From the NCBI RefSeq assembly GCF_030272615.1, contig NC_081414.1, positions 822,799,896 to 822,863,895 on the forward strand: a stretch of DNA of 64,000 nucleotides, in the 5' to 3' direction. Of this stretch, positions 1 through 10,695 are shown piece by piece; within the stretch, counting starts at the first letter, position 1, and each line of letters starts with the position of its first letter. The position numbers and the translations under genes were made by a program. Origin of the DNA: Cryptomeria japonica (lineage: Eukaryota > Streptophyta > Pinopsida > Cupressales > Cupressaceae). The notes under the pieces were generated by a model. It did no database searches, was not told where the DNA came from, and saw only the letters and a program-made list of their open reading frames with translations.

Positions 1-1981
1 GCACCTGATCCAACAAAGAAATAATATCCACAAGTATATTTCATATCATTGGGATCTCCCCCTAGATCTGAATCAGTAAATCCTTTTAAAATGAAATCAC
101 AATTTGCATCATAAAATAAACCAACATTAATAGTTCCTTTAATTTATCTCAAAATAATTTTTTCAACTTACAAGTAAGTTTGTTGAGGATTAGAGATAAA
201 TATAGAAACTAAACCCACACTAAAAGCAATATATGGTCTAATAACAGTTAAATAATTTAAATTTCAAACTAGTTTTCTACATAAAGTAGTATCAATTAAA
301 GGAGTTTGTGTATCAAGCATTAACTTTGTTCCTAATTAACAAGGAGTAGATACATGATTAGCATCATTCATTTTAAACAAGTTGTCTAAAAGAGCTTGAG
401 CATATTTAATTTGAGAGTAGAATTCATTGAGGTGTTTGCCAAATTTTCATTCCAAATAAATAATGGAAAATACCCAAATCAATCATTTGAAATTTTTTAT
501 TGAGTTGAAACTTAATTTCAAAAATCAAATTATTGGAACTTCAAGTTAAAATTAAATTATCTACATATAAAATAATAATCACAATGTCATCTACATTATG
601 ATTAATATATAAATTTGGATAATTTTGACTTCTAATGAAACCTTGAGAAAGAAAGAATGCATTTATCTTAGAATACCATAAACTAGGAGATTGTTTCAAA
701 CCATAATTGATTTCTTTAACTTGAAAACTAAATGATTATTACCTTCCTTAACAAAACCAGGAGGTTGAGACATCTAAATTTCCTCATGTAAATCACCATT
801 TAGAAAAGCACTTTTGATATCCATTGGATGAATAGGCCAATGTATATTAGAATCTAAAGCAAGAACTAGATTAATAGTAGGAATTTTAGATACACGAGAA
901 AAAGTTTCGTCATAATCTAAGCCTTCAATTTGAGAAAAGCCTCTAGAAACTAATCTAGCTTTAAACTTACTAACTTAATTATTTACATTCAACTTAGTTT
1001 TATATAACCATTTACAAGAAACAAGATTTTTACCTTGAGGTAAAGGAATTAAATCCCAAGTGTGATCATTTGAATTCATAATAGTAGACATCAAAGCATA
1101 ATTGCAATAATTTACTCTTCTAGCCTTAAGTTTATCTTTTATAGCTATATAATCATCACTTTGTTCAATAAAAGTATTAAACCACTTAGTATTTATTTTA
1201 GATGTGAGAGAATCATCACTAGAAGAAGAATCATTAGGAGTGGAATTATCATGATCATCATCTCTATCACTAGAAGGAAGAGATACATTAGGAGTATGGT
1301 TTAGAGAAGGAGGTTGGTCCACTACAACCACAACTTTCCTTTGAGAAAATTCATTATCCTACACTTTAGAACAATCACGAATACCATTTTCAAGAAATAC
1401 AAATATTTATAAAAAATTTAACTTTGTTAGTGATTGGATTGTAAACTCTATATGCTTTAGAATGCTCATCACACCCAATAAATATATAAAAAGAAGATGT
1501 AGAATCTATTTTTTGTCATTTCTGTTTTGGTTTATGAACATAAGCTATTGAACCAAAAATATTGACATTCTTTAAAATGGGATTTCAAATAGACCAAGCC
1601 TCTTGAGGAGTTATATCATTTAAATATTTGGTAGGTGTTGTATTAATGAGATAAGTAGTACAAGCCATAGCTTCAACCCAAAATTTATAATCCATATTCT
1701 TAGTATGCAATAAACATCTAGTCATTTCAATAATGATTCTATGATTTCCTTTTGCTATACCATTTTGTTTATGTTTATAGGGGATAGTAAGCTCATGGCT
1801 AATACCAAAATATTTCAAATAACTATTAAAAGCATGATTCGCATATTCCTTACCCTTATCAGTTCTAAGTATTTTAATCTCAAAACTATATTGGCTTTCA
1901 ACAAACATATTAAATTCAATAAAAATATCAAGAACTTTATCCCTACTATGAAGAAAATAGATCCCAATTCTTCACAAATAA

Positions 1982-1996
1982 TCCTTGGATGGAGGG
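1982..1996. repeat. Target-site duplication of SINE, left copy
   Basis: The 15 bases tccttggatggaggg are repeated exactly at 2371-2385 on the other side of the SINE. The unoccupied site in block copy 2 (about 39553-39571) has this sequence once, with one base different. Confidence 0.9.
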
Positions 1997-2146
1997 GTCC
2001 AAGGGGTTGAGCTTAACTGGTTAAAACACTGGGTTCTCATTATGGAGAGCCAAGTTCAATTCCCAAGACATCTGAAGTGGAATTCTAAGATGTGACTCTT
2101 GGCCTTCCATAGGAAAGGGAAGGTCTTCGGGTCAATCTAATCAAAC

Positions 2147-2180
<34 letters not shown>

Positions 2181-2200
2181 GAATAATAATAATAATCATC

Positions 2201-2256
<56 letters not shown>

Positions 2257-2370
2257 TCAAAGATATGTAATGGGGATGGGCCCCCCTACTATGTCCCCAC
2301 TGGTTCATAGCTCCAGTCAAAAGCTATTTAGGCTTCGGCCAATTACCGATCAAAAATAAAAATAAAAAAA
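1997..2370 (+). mobile_element. tRNA-derived SINE with internal AAT microsatellite
   Basis: A 374-bp insertion in copia integrase DNA, bounded by an exact 15-bp target-site duplication. The head carries RNA polymerase III promoter-like boxes: an A-box-like ttgagcttaactgg at 2007-2020 and a B-box gttcaattcc at 2054-2063, 33 bp apart. The middle holds an (AAT)n run at about 2148-2254. The 3' end is A-rich (2351-2370). The empty site in block copy 2 proves insertion after the two copies separated. Plant SINEs are non-autonomous and are moved by LINE machinery. The family name is not assigned. Confidence 0.85.
2148..2254. repeat. (AAT)n microsatellite inside the SINE
   Basis: About 35 copies of aat, with interruptions near 2180-2205 (aag, atc). 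It sits between the SINE head and its A-rich tail and has probably expanded since insertion. Confidence 0.9.
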
Positions 2371-2385
2371 TCCTTGGATGGAGGG
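2371..2385. repeat. Target-site duplication of SINE, right copy
   Basis: Exact second copy of the 15 bases at 1982-1996. Confidence 0.9.
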
Positions 2386-2569
2386 ATTCTCCAAGGGCCC
2401 TAATAGGTTACTATGAATGAGGTTCAGTTTATGATTTTCCCTCCATGATTGACCTCGTTGAAAGGGTTCCCTATACATCTTACCACTCATGTATCCTATT
2501 GGTATTTCCAACTAATGCATCCAAGTATCCTCTAGATTAATTGCCAACTTCAATTTTGAAACGCTTGGA

Positions 2570-4309
2570 TCAGAGACCAACTAACAGGATAGTAATTATG
2601 GATAAGGGGCTAGTAACATCCACCACACTTTAGGCTCTATTAAACCAACGTGGGTGAACCTTTCTGCAATACTTTATAATCCTAACTCCTTTTCTTAAGT
2701 ACTACAACAAATATACTTTCAATGCTTAGGATTATTTGAGAAATGCTTTACTTAAGTCGATATATGAATTTATTCATGATTAATTGACTCTGACACAGCT
2801 TGAGGACAACCAATTGTGATACTAAAACTTTAACAATTTAAAACAAAAACCAAAAAAAAATGATAATTTCTTTGATTTTGAAAACATGCCAAATTCAATA
2901 ACACATAAAACTTGATCAGTGTCTATCCATTGGCCTAGATGATCCATTATTACAATATAACATATGGAGTGATTGCAACATCCTTAATTAGAGACACCTT
3001 TCACTATATGATCAATGCCTAATATTAACCACCATATGAAATGAATTAACAAGCTATGCCTTTAATTCAGTAAGATCTCTAGAAAACCTCTTTCATTGAT
3101 TCAAGCATTTTTAATCTTCTATTTTAGAAGAAGAAGATGTCATACACACTGTTGCAAGGTGTGCGTCCTTGGTCTCCTTATGTTGTGAAGCGTAGCGCTC
3201 GGGTTTGTGAGATGGCTTAATCACCTCCTATGGATTCTATAAGTCTAGTGGTTGTATTGGGCATTAACAAGTCAATCTTTTGGTGCAATGACAACCATAT
3301 TTCTAACAAGTGGTATCAGAACCTAGGTCACAAGTTCAAACCCCTTTGCTTGCACTTGAGAGGGGGATTGTTGCAAGGTGTGTGGCCATGGTCTCCTTGT
3401 TTTGTGCAACATATCGCTCGGGTTTGTGACATTAATAGGTTGATCATTTGGTGCAAAGACAATTGTACTTCTAACACACTCATCAACAACACAGTGCAAA
3501 GATAAAATCCTAAAGGTCCTTGATCATTGATTTCATAATCTATTTTGGAGCATAGGTAATGGAGACAACTTGAGAATCATTGAGCTTGATTCTAAGATGC
3601 TTCCAAAATTGCATAGACTTCATATGTTAATTATATCCTTGAGAATAATTGAAAAAGGATAGGAAAACTAAACAAGTACTAAATTACATACCTATGGACA
3701 TGGTATGCAAATTCTCTTGGGTGAAATTTTTTTTCAAACTTATAGGACTCAATAAATTCTAAACATACTATGCAGAGACTCAAATTAAGGCCTTGATTAT
3801 CCTTTTTCACGAATAAGGATGCAACAAGCTTCGGGTCCTTTACAATTTTTCAAAAGGCAATAGGTAACCATGTGACACAAAAAAGATAATTTTTTTTTTG
3901 ATATTTTGACAAAGATAGACATTCCCTTCTTTTCTGCATAGGTGGTAGCTATTGTAGATGATCTAAAATCATCATTTTTTCACACAAGCTTACTTATCAA
4001 GCTAGAACATTTGATAACCCTGCAAACCTATTAAATTCACCATGACAAAGAGCAACTTATTGCACCTTTTAAAAGATTTTCATTAAGTTAAAAAATATTT
4101 AAACAAAAATTATCTCTGTAAGGTCGTAAACTAACCACCTAAGAAAATAAAATCCCTTTTTACATCCAAATCTACTCAAAGAGCAAGAAAAATATAAAGA
4201 ACCAATACGATGGGATAAAATGGTTAGTTTTTAATTCAAAATTTAAAAAAGTTAGAAGAGAGAAAAGGAGAATTGTAAAACTCTAAGTTCATTTTATTTT
4301 ATTTGATGG
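2570..4309. other. Block-internal sequence without a gene
   Basis: Apart from the TRIM-like element at 3150-3476, I see no coding, RNA or structural feature here. It is conserved in block copy 2 except for the 88-bp indel near 2660-2748. Confidence 0.5.
3150..3476 (+). mobile_element. TRIM-like miniature LTR retroelement, copy 1
   Basis: Complete layout in 327 bp: an LTR of 159 bp (3150-3308), a 60-bp internal part, and an LTR of 108 bp (3369-3476). Both LTRs begin tgttgcaagg and end ttctaaca. The internal part starts with an initiator-Met-type primer site tggtatcagaacc (3311-3323) and ends with a purine tract, gagagggggat, touching the second LTR. The flanks are cacac on the left and cactc on the right, compared with cacac on both sides in copy 2, so a 5-bp duplication is supported. 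It codes for nothing and needs proteins in trans. LTR1 carries about 51 extra bases relative to LTR2. Confidence 0.8.
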
Positions 4310-5139
4310 ATCTACTTGATGTGTTTGTAGTAATCTTTATCATCAATGGTTGTCCTTGCAACTTCTACCCTTGTCATTCCATTATCAAACTTTGATAATG
4401 CATCCAAATATGTTCCTAGCTTTTTTATGGTCACTGTCGCATTAGCAAATACATCTATCAGGATTGAGTCTAAAAATGTCTTGATTTTTTACTTCCATTG
4501 TAACTTTGGCCTCAAGACCTTGTTTCCTTTTGGATACCTTCTCACTCTATCAAATAGAACAAGCATATGGGAAGTCTCCAAACAATAGAAAGTAGACAAC
4601 TTCGACTTAACCCTTTGTGTACATCCGATGACTGATGAAGATCTGAATCAAAACATTTAACTTTGACCTCATGTAAACTATAAAATCATGTAGATACAGT
4701 GGTAGAGGTCTAACAAAAGTAACCTCAAGTGAAGTGACCATCTTCTAGAAGAATGATATCGAACAAGCAAGAAATTTCTGCCACTTGAGATGATTTTGGT
4801 AAAACCCCTATAACTTCCTATGCTCATCCCAAGTAGCATCAACATGATCCATTGTAGCATTAGATTTTGATTACAATAAAGCCTCTATAATCTTAGTGAC
4901 AACCCTTAATTGATCCATTTCATTTCTCATTTTTGAAATTTCAATTCTATCTTGAGCTAGAACATTTCTCAATCCCATGCTCTCTTTAGAAGAATATTGT
5001 TGGAGGGTTGGAGGCTTATAAGTTGATCCTAAATGCAGGTGAGCCTAAAGTTGTTTCACTCTATCAGGCTTAGGAACTTGAGCCCCTCATTTGTCTTCAT
5101 TGTCACCTTGTAAGCAAACTTGGCAACATTTACAGACAT
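4310..5139 (-). pseudogene. Degraded unknown coding stretch, copy 1
   Basis: On the minus strand an ATG at 5139 opens MSVNVAKFAYKV, followed through several shifts by readable protein-like text. One part is coiled-coil-like, with LAQDRIEISKMRNEMDQLR. Further pieces include VDATWDEHRKL, GFYQNHLKWQKFLACSISF and EAKVTMEVKNQDIF. Stops and frameshifts interrupt it, but the same pieces are readable in copy 2 (41388-42184). That suggests real ancestral coding DNA rather than chance. I do not recognise the family. It lies to the right of the minus-strand copia pol remnant, where an upstream gene would be, but lacks a capsid or zinc-knuckle signature. Confidence 0.4.
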
Positions 5140-7297
5140 ATTAGTTGACTCAGTGGTAGATGTGCATTGAATTCACATTTATTACAAATTTGTAATAAGA
5201 TGATATCTATCATGGTAGTCTTAATGTGTATTTAGGGTTATTAGATATTCTTCAACTTTATAAGAAGACTTGCAAGGGAAAAAGGAGGCTTCAAGCTATC
5301 AACAACAACTACAACTTGTGGAGAATGAAGGAGAATGTGTGACTCTGTTAGCAACCCAAAAAGTTGTGTCTTTTAGTGTGTTATGTGGTTACCTATTGCC
5401 ACTTATCTTTTGTAAAACGCTTGAAGCTTGTTGCATCCTTATCACATAAAAGGGAATTCATGGCCATATTTGAGGGTTTTTGAGAGTTATTTTTCAATAC
5501 TTAGATTCTTAGAAAGTATATATTTGTCCGCAAGTTTGTAAAGCATGAATATGAAGAGTTTTTTATTCTATTATATGTTTGTTCATGAGAACAATTATGA
5601 TTTTGAAGCTTGTGTAATGTCGAAACATCTTGAAATCAAAGTTCAATGATTTTTAGGCTACCTCCAATGTTTATATTCCAAAATCTTATGAAATCAATGG
5701 TCAAGGACCTCTTTCATTTTGTCTCTGCACTATGTTGCTTATGTGTGTTTGATTTTTGTTTCTTATAAAGTAGAAGACTAAATGCTTCAATCAAATAAGG
5801 TATTAATCAAATAGAATATGTATATTTTTGATTAACATATCGCAGTTGTTTCAAGTGGTTTTGTTTCATCCATGACTCCATTTTCCCTAAGATAGGCACT
5901 GATCATACTTCTTGGTTTTGCAACTTCAACACATCATTCAAAATATCAAAAAAAAATTTCCTTTCCATGTTATTTTGTTTAAAGTTTGTTTAAGTTTTAG
6001 GGTTAGAATTATCCATTCTCAAGACTTCCAAGGCCTATGAATCAGGGATATAGCCAAATCTAGTTGATATCATACATCCACTTGATTTTGATACACAAAG
6101 AACACTCTATCATAAGACCCGCCCAATAAGGATTTAGGACTATAAAAGAATTGATATAGGTATACTCCCATTGGTTTGACAAATCCTAAAGTGTAGAGGA
6201 TTTTGATTACCTTGTTATTGATAATCAAAGATCTTATTAGTTCGCCACAAATCCAAGTCTCTATTGATTGAAATCAGCTACCTCATAGGGTCTACTTGGG
6301 AAATCAATTGGAACAACAAACATTAACCACTCCTAATAACTTCATAAAGGTCAAATAATATGAGTACAAAAAATAAATACCCCCTAAGATAAGGAAAATA
6401 AAAAACCTACACTACCAAGAAAGAGAGAGACTATGTAGCTCCATGATGATGAATAATTGCTTACAAGACTGGTAAGTGTCTAAAGGAAAAACAAGATCCA
6501 ATGCTTGTAGAGAACATGTCTTCCTTAAGGAAGAAAAAAACCATGTACAGATGTAAGTATGCTTCCCATTCAAGCTATGTTATGAAAGATGGTAGCATGA
6601 AGAAGGATGCTAGTGTCTCTGAAAAATGCTCATGTGTCTCCCTGTCCATGGAAGATGATGATACCGCAATCTAATTAGGTACATGCCCAATCAATGAAGA
6701 AGGTGACAACTTGGAATGATGGAAAAAATATTCTAGAACAAACTCCAAAGGCAAATATGCTGAAATGTGTCCTGCAACTAAATCCGAAAAACAATGATGG
6801 CCTTGTTGAGAAAGAATAATGAAAGTATCAAATTACTGTAGATAAGAATTTAGTGGAAGTGAAGGTGGATCAACTATATCTGAAGAAGAATTGGAAACCT
6901 CTAAAGCAACCTCATTTGAGGTGTCAAAAGGATACAAAGTAGGACAGTCATGGGTTATTTTCTTTGATGGTTTAAGAGGCATAGTACAAGCTAAAAAAGG
7001 ATCATTTTTAAATGGCTGAGTATCAAGATCTCCATATAACTTCCAAATTTTAGTTCAAAGAGGATGGTGACACTCAAAATTAACAATAGACTCCAAAACA
7101 TCCTCAAAAAAATGCATAAGAATGCCTCCTAAGACATGATCCCTCATTCATTTTCAAGCAAATGTCTTACCAGGTGTGCTAGGTTGGGGAAAAAGGCTAT
7201 ACAAACATGACAATAAATGAAACCCTGTAAGATGAGTAATAATTTCATTTCTCCATTGGCTATAGTTTCTCCTCTTCAAGATGATCAAGGATGAAAT
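5140..7297. other. Block-internal sequence without a recognisable gene
   Basis: AT-rich sequence shared with 42185-44408. No convincing coding frame, RNA gene or terminal repeat was seen. Short open frames here are not supported by motifs or by consistent frames in both copies. Confidence 0.5.
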
Positions 7298-7781
7298 TCT
7301 TCGGGTCCTTGTTCATCCTCTCTAGCACACCAAGGCAACTTTATTTTGACACTTCTTAATTGTGCCAAGGGATTCAATATGGTAGGAAAGAAAAATTAAA
7401 TGTTTGTTTGATTGGTTGAAGGAGATGAGTTTTGTTTATTTGTTTGGGTTTGCTAGGCCTTGGCTCTGGTCTAGATTTTAAGGTTTTTTTTTTCCTTTTC
7501 TAAGTTGTAGTTTTTAAGAATTTTTAAAGTAATGTTATTTGTTTGTAAAATAAAAACTGCTAGAAAAACGAGCTCTTCTCAAAAAGGATTTGAATTTCCA
7601 ACCAATCGATTAAAATTTTACCACACTACCATTGATTTATTAAGGAATAATAAAGGTATGCAGTCTCTATATATCCTTAAAATGAAACAATCTATAACAA
7701 GTGCATCAATTTTGACAATTTCTTTTTTTTTTTCATTTAAAAGACTATTTTTTATTTGAATTATTGGCAACCTTACTAACA
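7298..7781. other. Junction between duplicated block and gypsy remnant
   Basis: Similarity to block copy 2 ends at 7297 and protease-like sequence starts at about 7790. The roughly 490 bp between holds T-rich runs and no recognised feature. No LTR or target-site duplication marks the junction, so the gypsy element is truncated here by deletion or rearrangement. Confidence 0.5.
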
Positions 7782-7789
7782 TCATTTTA

Positions 7790-8740
7790 GTGTAATGATA
7801 GATACCTTTTTAGAAGGATGTGGTCGTCCATACTCTTTTGGAGAATCCATTACTTGTCTTAGATACATAGTTTGATTTAGAGTGTACTCTCCCATGCCTT
7901 TATCCTGGTATTTCCCTTTAATCTCACCTTGTTTTGATGTTGAAGGTTTGATTGATTCAGGATCAATATATGTGGATGATGGTGTTCCTTCTTTGTTGAT
8001 TGGTATTATCATTTCTGATTTTGACCGTAGGTTGTTGCAATATATGAATGGATTCATATCACCATTAATGATCACTTCAACTCCATTGCGTGGGCACTTG
8101 ATGCACTGATGAAATGTTGAGGGAATAGCTCTCATTTCATGAATTCATGTGCATCCCAAGAGTATATTATATGTGAGCTCTAAATCAAGGATTTGACACA
8201 CCATATCCTTTGTAACTGGCCCAACACTAAGAGGTAAGGTGATTATGCCCTTGGATGAGCGCTCTTCATAATCATATTCTTTAATGGTGATTGCACATGT
8301 AGAATTCACAGCGTTTTCAGAATATCCCAATCGTTTAATAGAGTTCAAGGTACAAATGTTCAGACCTTCTCCTCCATCCATCAAGACTCATTTGATGCGG
8401 TTTTTATAGATAAAGGCTTCAATATGTAGAGGTGCATTATGAGGCTAGGTTATAGATTCATCATCGACTTTTATGAATCTGAGTGTATGTCCCAATAGAA
8501 AGGTATCCCACCATGGCTTGAAATTGGTCCATGTTCAGATCAGTGGGTGCTGAGGTCTCTCTCATAGTTTTATCAAGGATGGCCTTATGTGTAGGAGATA
8601 TGCGTAAAAGCTCAAGGATGGAAATGAGGCTAGGTGTTTTCCCTAGCTGATCTACAAGGTCATACTCATTCTTTGTGGATGATGAGGCTATGGGCTTGGA
8701 TGGAACGACTTACAAGGTGACTTTAACTCGACGGGTTGTG
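7790..8740 (-). pseudogene. Ty3/gypsy (Tat type) protease region
   Basis: Minus-strand remains of a retroviral-type aspartic protease and the spacer before RT. MDGGEGLNICTLNSIKRLGY carries the D-G-G active-site form usual in Tat elements. Downstream come ERSSKGIITLPLSVGPV, LDLELTYNILLG and, in another frame, AIPSTFHQCIKCPRNGVEV. The part from 8384 to 8145 is open, with stops or shifts on either side. It follows gag (to the right) as in a gag-pol element. RT, RNase H and integrase are absent to the left, where the block junction cuts the element. Confidence 0.8.
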
Positions 8741-8748
8741 ACATTACA

Positions 8749-10695
8749 TTAAGAGGTTTCATCTTTAGAAGATGAGGAAGATGGTCCAATGCCTTCTAAA
8801 ACAACTTTACTCCTTTGGGTAGGACCTTTAGGATCTTTGTCCTTTATAATGATAGTAGAAACATGATTATCCATTGAAATGTGATTAATGGTAGAATCGT
8901 AGTCATAGGGTGGCTTGGTATAATTGGCTTGATTATGTTTAGTTTTTTCTTTTCCCTTGTCATGTTTAGGAAATGGATCCTTGAACATCACATGATCTTC
9001 ATTGGAGTTGTAACCATCAACTTCTATGTGGCCTATGTCAATGAGATCCTATATTATATCCTTCAATCTGTGACAATTGCTAGTTAAATGCCCTTCACTC
9101 TTGTGATATTTACAATATTCATCATCATTCCACCAATTTAGTTTTACTTTCATCTCATATGGTGGGTTGTCTTGTATTGTTATGAGCTTGTTTACTACTA
9201 AATTCTTGAATGCAATTTCAATTGGCTCTCCCAACTAGGTGTATTTCCTTTGAAGTTTTGATTGCCTTTGATTGTTCACTTGATTGTTTGAGCTAGAATA
9301 ACTTGCACCGGAGAAAGTTATCTTAGGTTTCACAACATTTGCATTTACTACCCCATCATTGACTGTGTTCTTATTCTTACTCCAAAAGTAGGGTTTGTCT
9401 TTCCCATTTAAATCTTCTTTATTTTCTTTGAATATCTTGATGATACCTTGTTCAAAAAGGACTTTTTCTGTCGCCATTCCTTTCTCAATGACCTCTTTGA
9501 AGGTAGAAAAAAAATCTTTTCTTAGCTCATATCCATTATCCTTATTAATGTTTTGAGTGAACATTTCTACCATTTATTTCTGTGGGATATCACAAGAGCG
9601 TCAACTATCAAGACCTCTCCATTGTTGTAAAAATGAAGAAAAAGATTCCCCATGTTTCTGCTTAGTATTGCATAAGGTGGCTACTGACACATATATTTCA
9701 ATTTTATATAAAAAGTGTTGTATAAAAGCCTCTGCTAGATCACCCATGACTTAATTCCAAGTGGAAGTTGGGAGAACCATTTCATTTCTTGTTTGCCTAA
9801 GATTTGTGGAAACAATCTCATTAAGTATGTTTAAGTCCTTTATCTACTGTTACAAGTCATTCTTGAGTGGTGTCTTTTCTCTTTGATCTAGTCCCATGCC
9901 TGAGCCATCGGGCGGAGGAAGAGGGATATAATGCATATATGGATGATATTTATCATAGACACGTTCATATGGAGGAGGAAAATAGTTATATCTTGTATAT
10001 TGACCACCTGGTATGGTATTATAGTGAGCAGCACTAGGTCTAGGTCAATACATGTCATGACCATGAGGATTGGAGGTATCATAAGAATGATCTTGGATAT
10101 TTCCCCCAAATCTGACACGGTGTCTACTCGTTTCATGATTTTGAATATTCGCATGAGTGTAATTGTGTGCACTAGTAAGATCTTGGGTATCATCATGGTC
10201 ATGCATGGTGGTAGTTCTTCTCCATGGGAAAGGATGACTCTGGGGTTGTTCATGAGAGGCTCTATCATAACTGACATGAGAATGAGTGTATGTGTTTGGA
10301 ATCTCAGGTTTTTGAAACAGGGATGAAGGTGACTCAAGCACGAGACACTCTTTTTTACCAACACTATTGGGTCTCCTTTGTCTTGTATTAACTTGATTTA
10401 TTTGGTTTGTATCATCCTCCAAAATTTGTGACATATCAAAATCATGAGGTAGTCTTGTCCCACTTTGCGCCATGACTTGTAGGAAATATTGTCTATCCCT
10501 TTTCATGATTTCTTGAACCAATCGATTAAAATAAGGATCCATGATCGTTTTTTCAACTTCTACAGAATCCACAGATGCATTGTCATTGTCATTATCATTT
10601 CCATTGTTATTATCATTGTTGTCATTGTCTGATATATTACTGTTGTTTTCAAATGGATTGTAGAATTCTTCTCCATCAAACTCATAGGTACTCAT
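8749..10695 (-). pseudogene. Ty3/gypsy (Tat type) gag
   Basis: Capsid and nucleocapsid precursor of the minus-strand element. The start is the ATG at 10695 (MSTYEFDGEEFYNPF), followed by an Asn/Asp-rich low-complexity stretch at residues about 18-40. The capsid-like domain with TLCNTKQKHGESFSSFLQQW lies near 9690-9590. A zinc-knuckle-like CKYHKSEGHLTSNC near 9110 has a C-x2-H-x4-H-x4-C pattern, commonly seen in Tat gags. An internal shift near 10045 and stops near 9850, 9770 and 9235 break it into pieces (10695-10045, 9573-9235, 9234-9049, 8991-8749). It is not functional. Confidence 0.8.

Larger units (their letters stand above)
1..2560 (-). pseudogene. Ty1/copia pol remnant (RNase H, RT, integrase), copy 1
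   Basis: Minus-strand copia polyprotein remains read right to left. Integrase lies at about 2520-1585, interrupted by the SINE at 1997-2370. A variable linker follows at 1331-975, then RT at about 1060-300, and the start of RNase H at 1-90. Recognisable pieces are the integrase strand with RTDKGKEY and IPYKHKQNGIAKG, and the RT motif LNKS.YGLKQSPSLWYSKI. The RT catalytic box reads YVDN instead of YVDD near 560, and the integrase catalytic Glu in the usual NG.AE motif is Lys. Many stops and shifts are present. Gag and protease are not seen next to it. The element is dead. Confidence 0.8.
1..7297. repeat. Large direct repeat, copy 1
   Basis: This block matches 37495-44408 in the same orientation almost throughout. 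Base 7 pairs with 37501, and similarity stops abruptly at 7297/44408. The left end probably lies outside the window, since copy 2 continues leftward into more copia sequence. Differences seen by eye: copy 1 has a SINE (1997-2370), lacks about 78 bp near 1060, and has about 88 bp near 2660-2748 that copy 2 lacks. Copy 2 has about 75 extra bp near 42845. The block holds a copia pol remnant, a TRIM-like element and a degraded coding stretch. Whether it is a segmental duplication or two members of a repeat family cannot be settled here. Confidence 0.9.

Noticed and set aside
2007-2063. Possible tRNA gene
   Set aside because: Only A- and B-box-like sequences fit; no acceptor or anticodon stem pairs. 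The insertion is a SINE with target duplication.
9931-10326. Plus-strand frame opposite gag
   Set aside because: Shadow of the minus-strand Tat gag.
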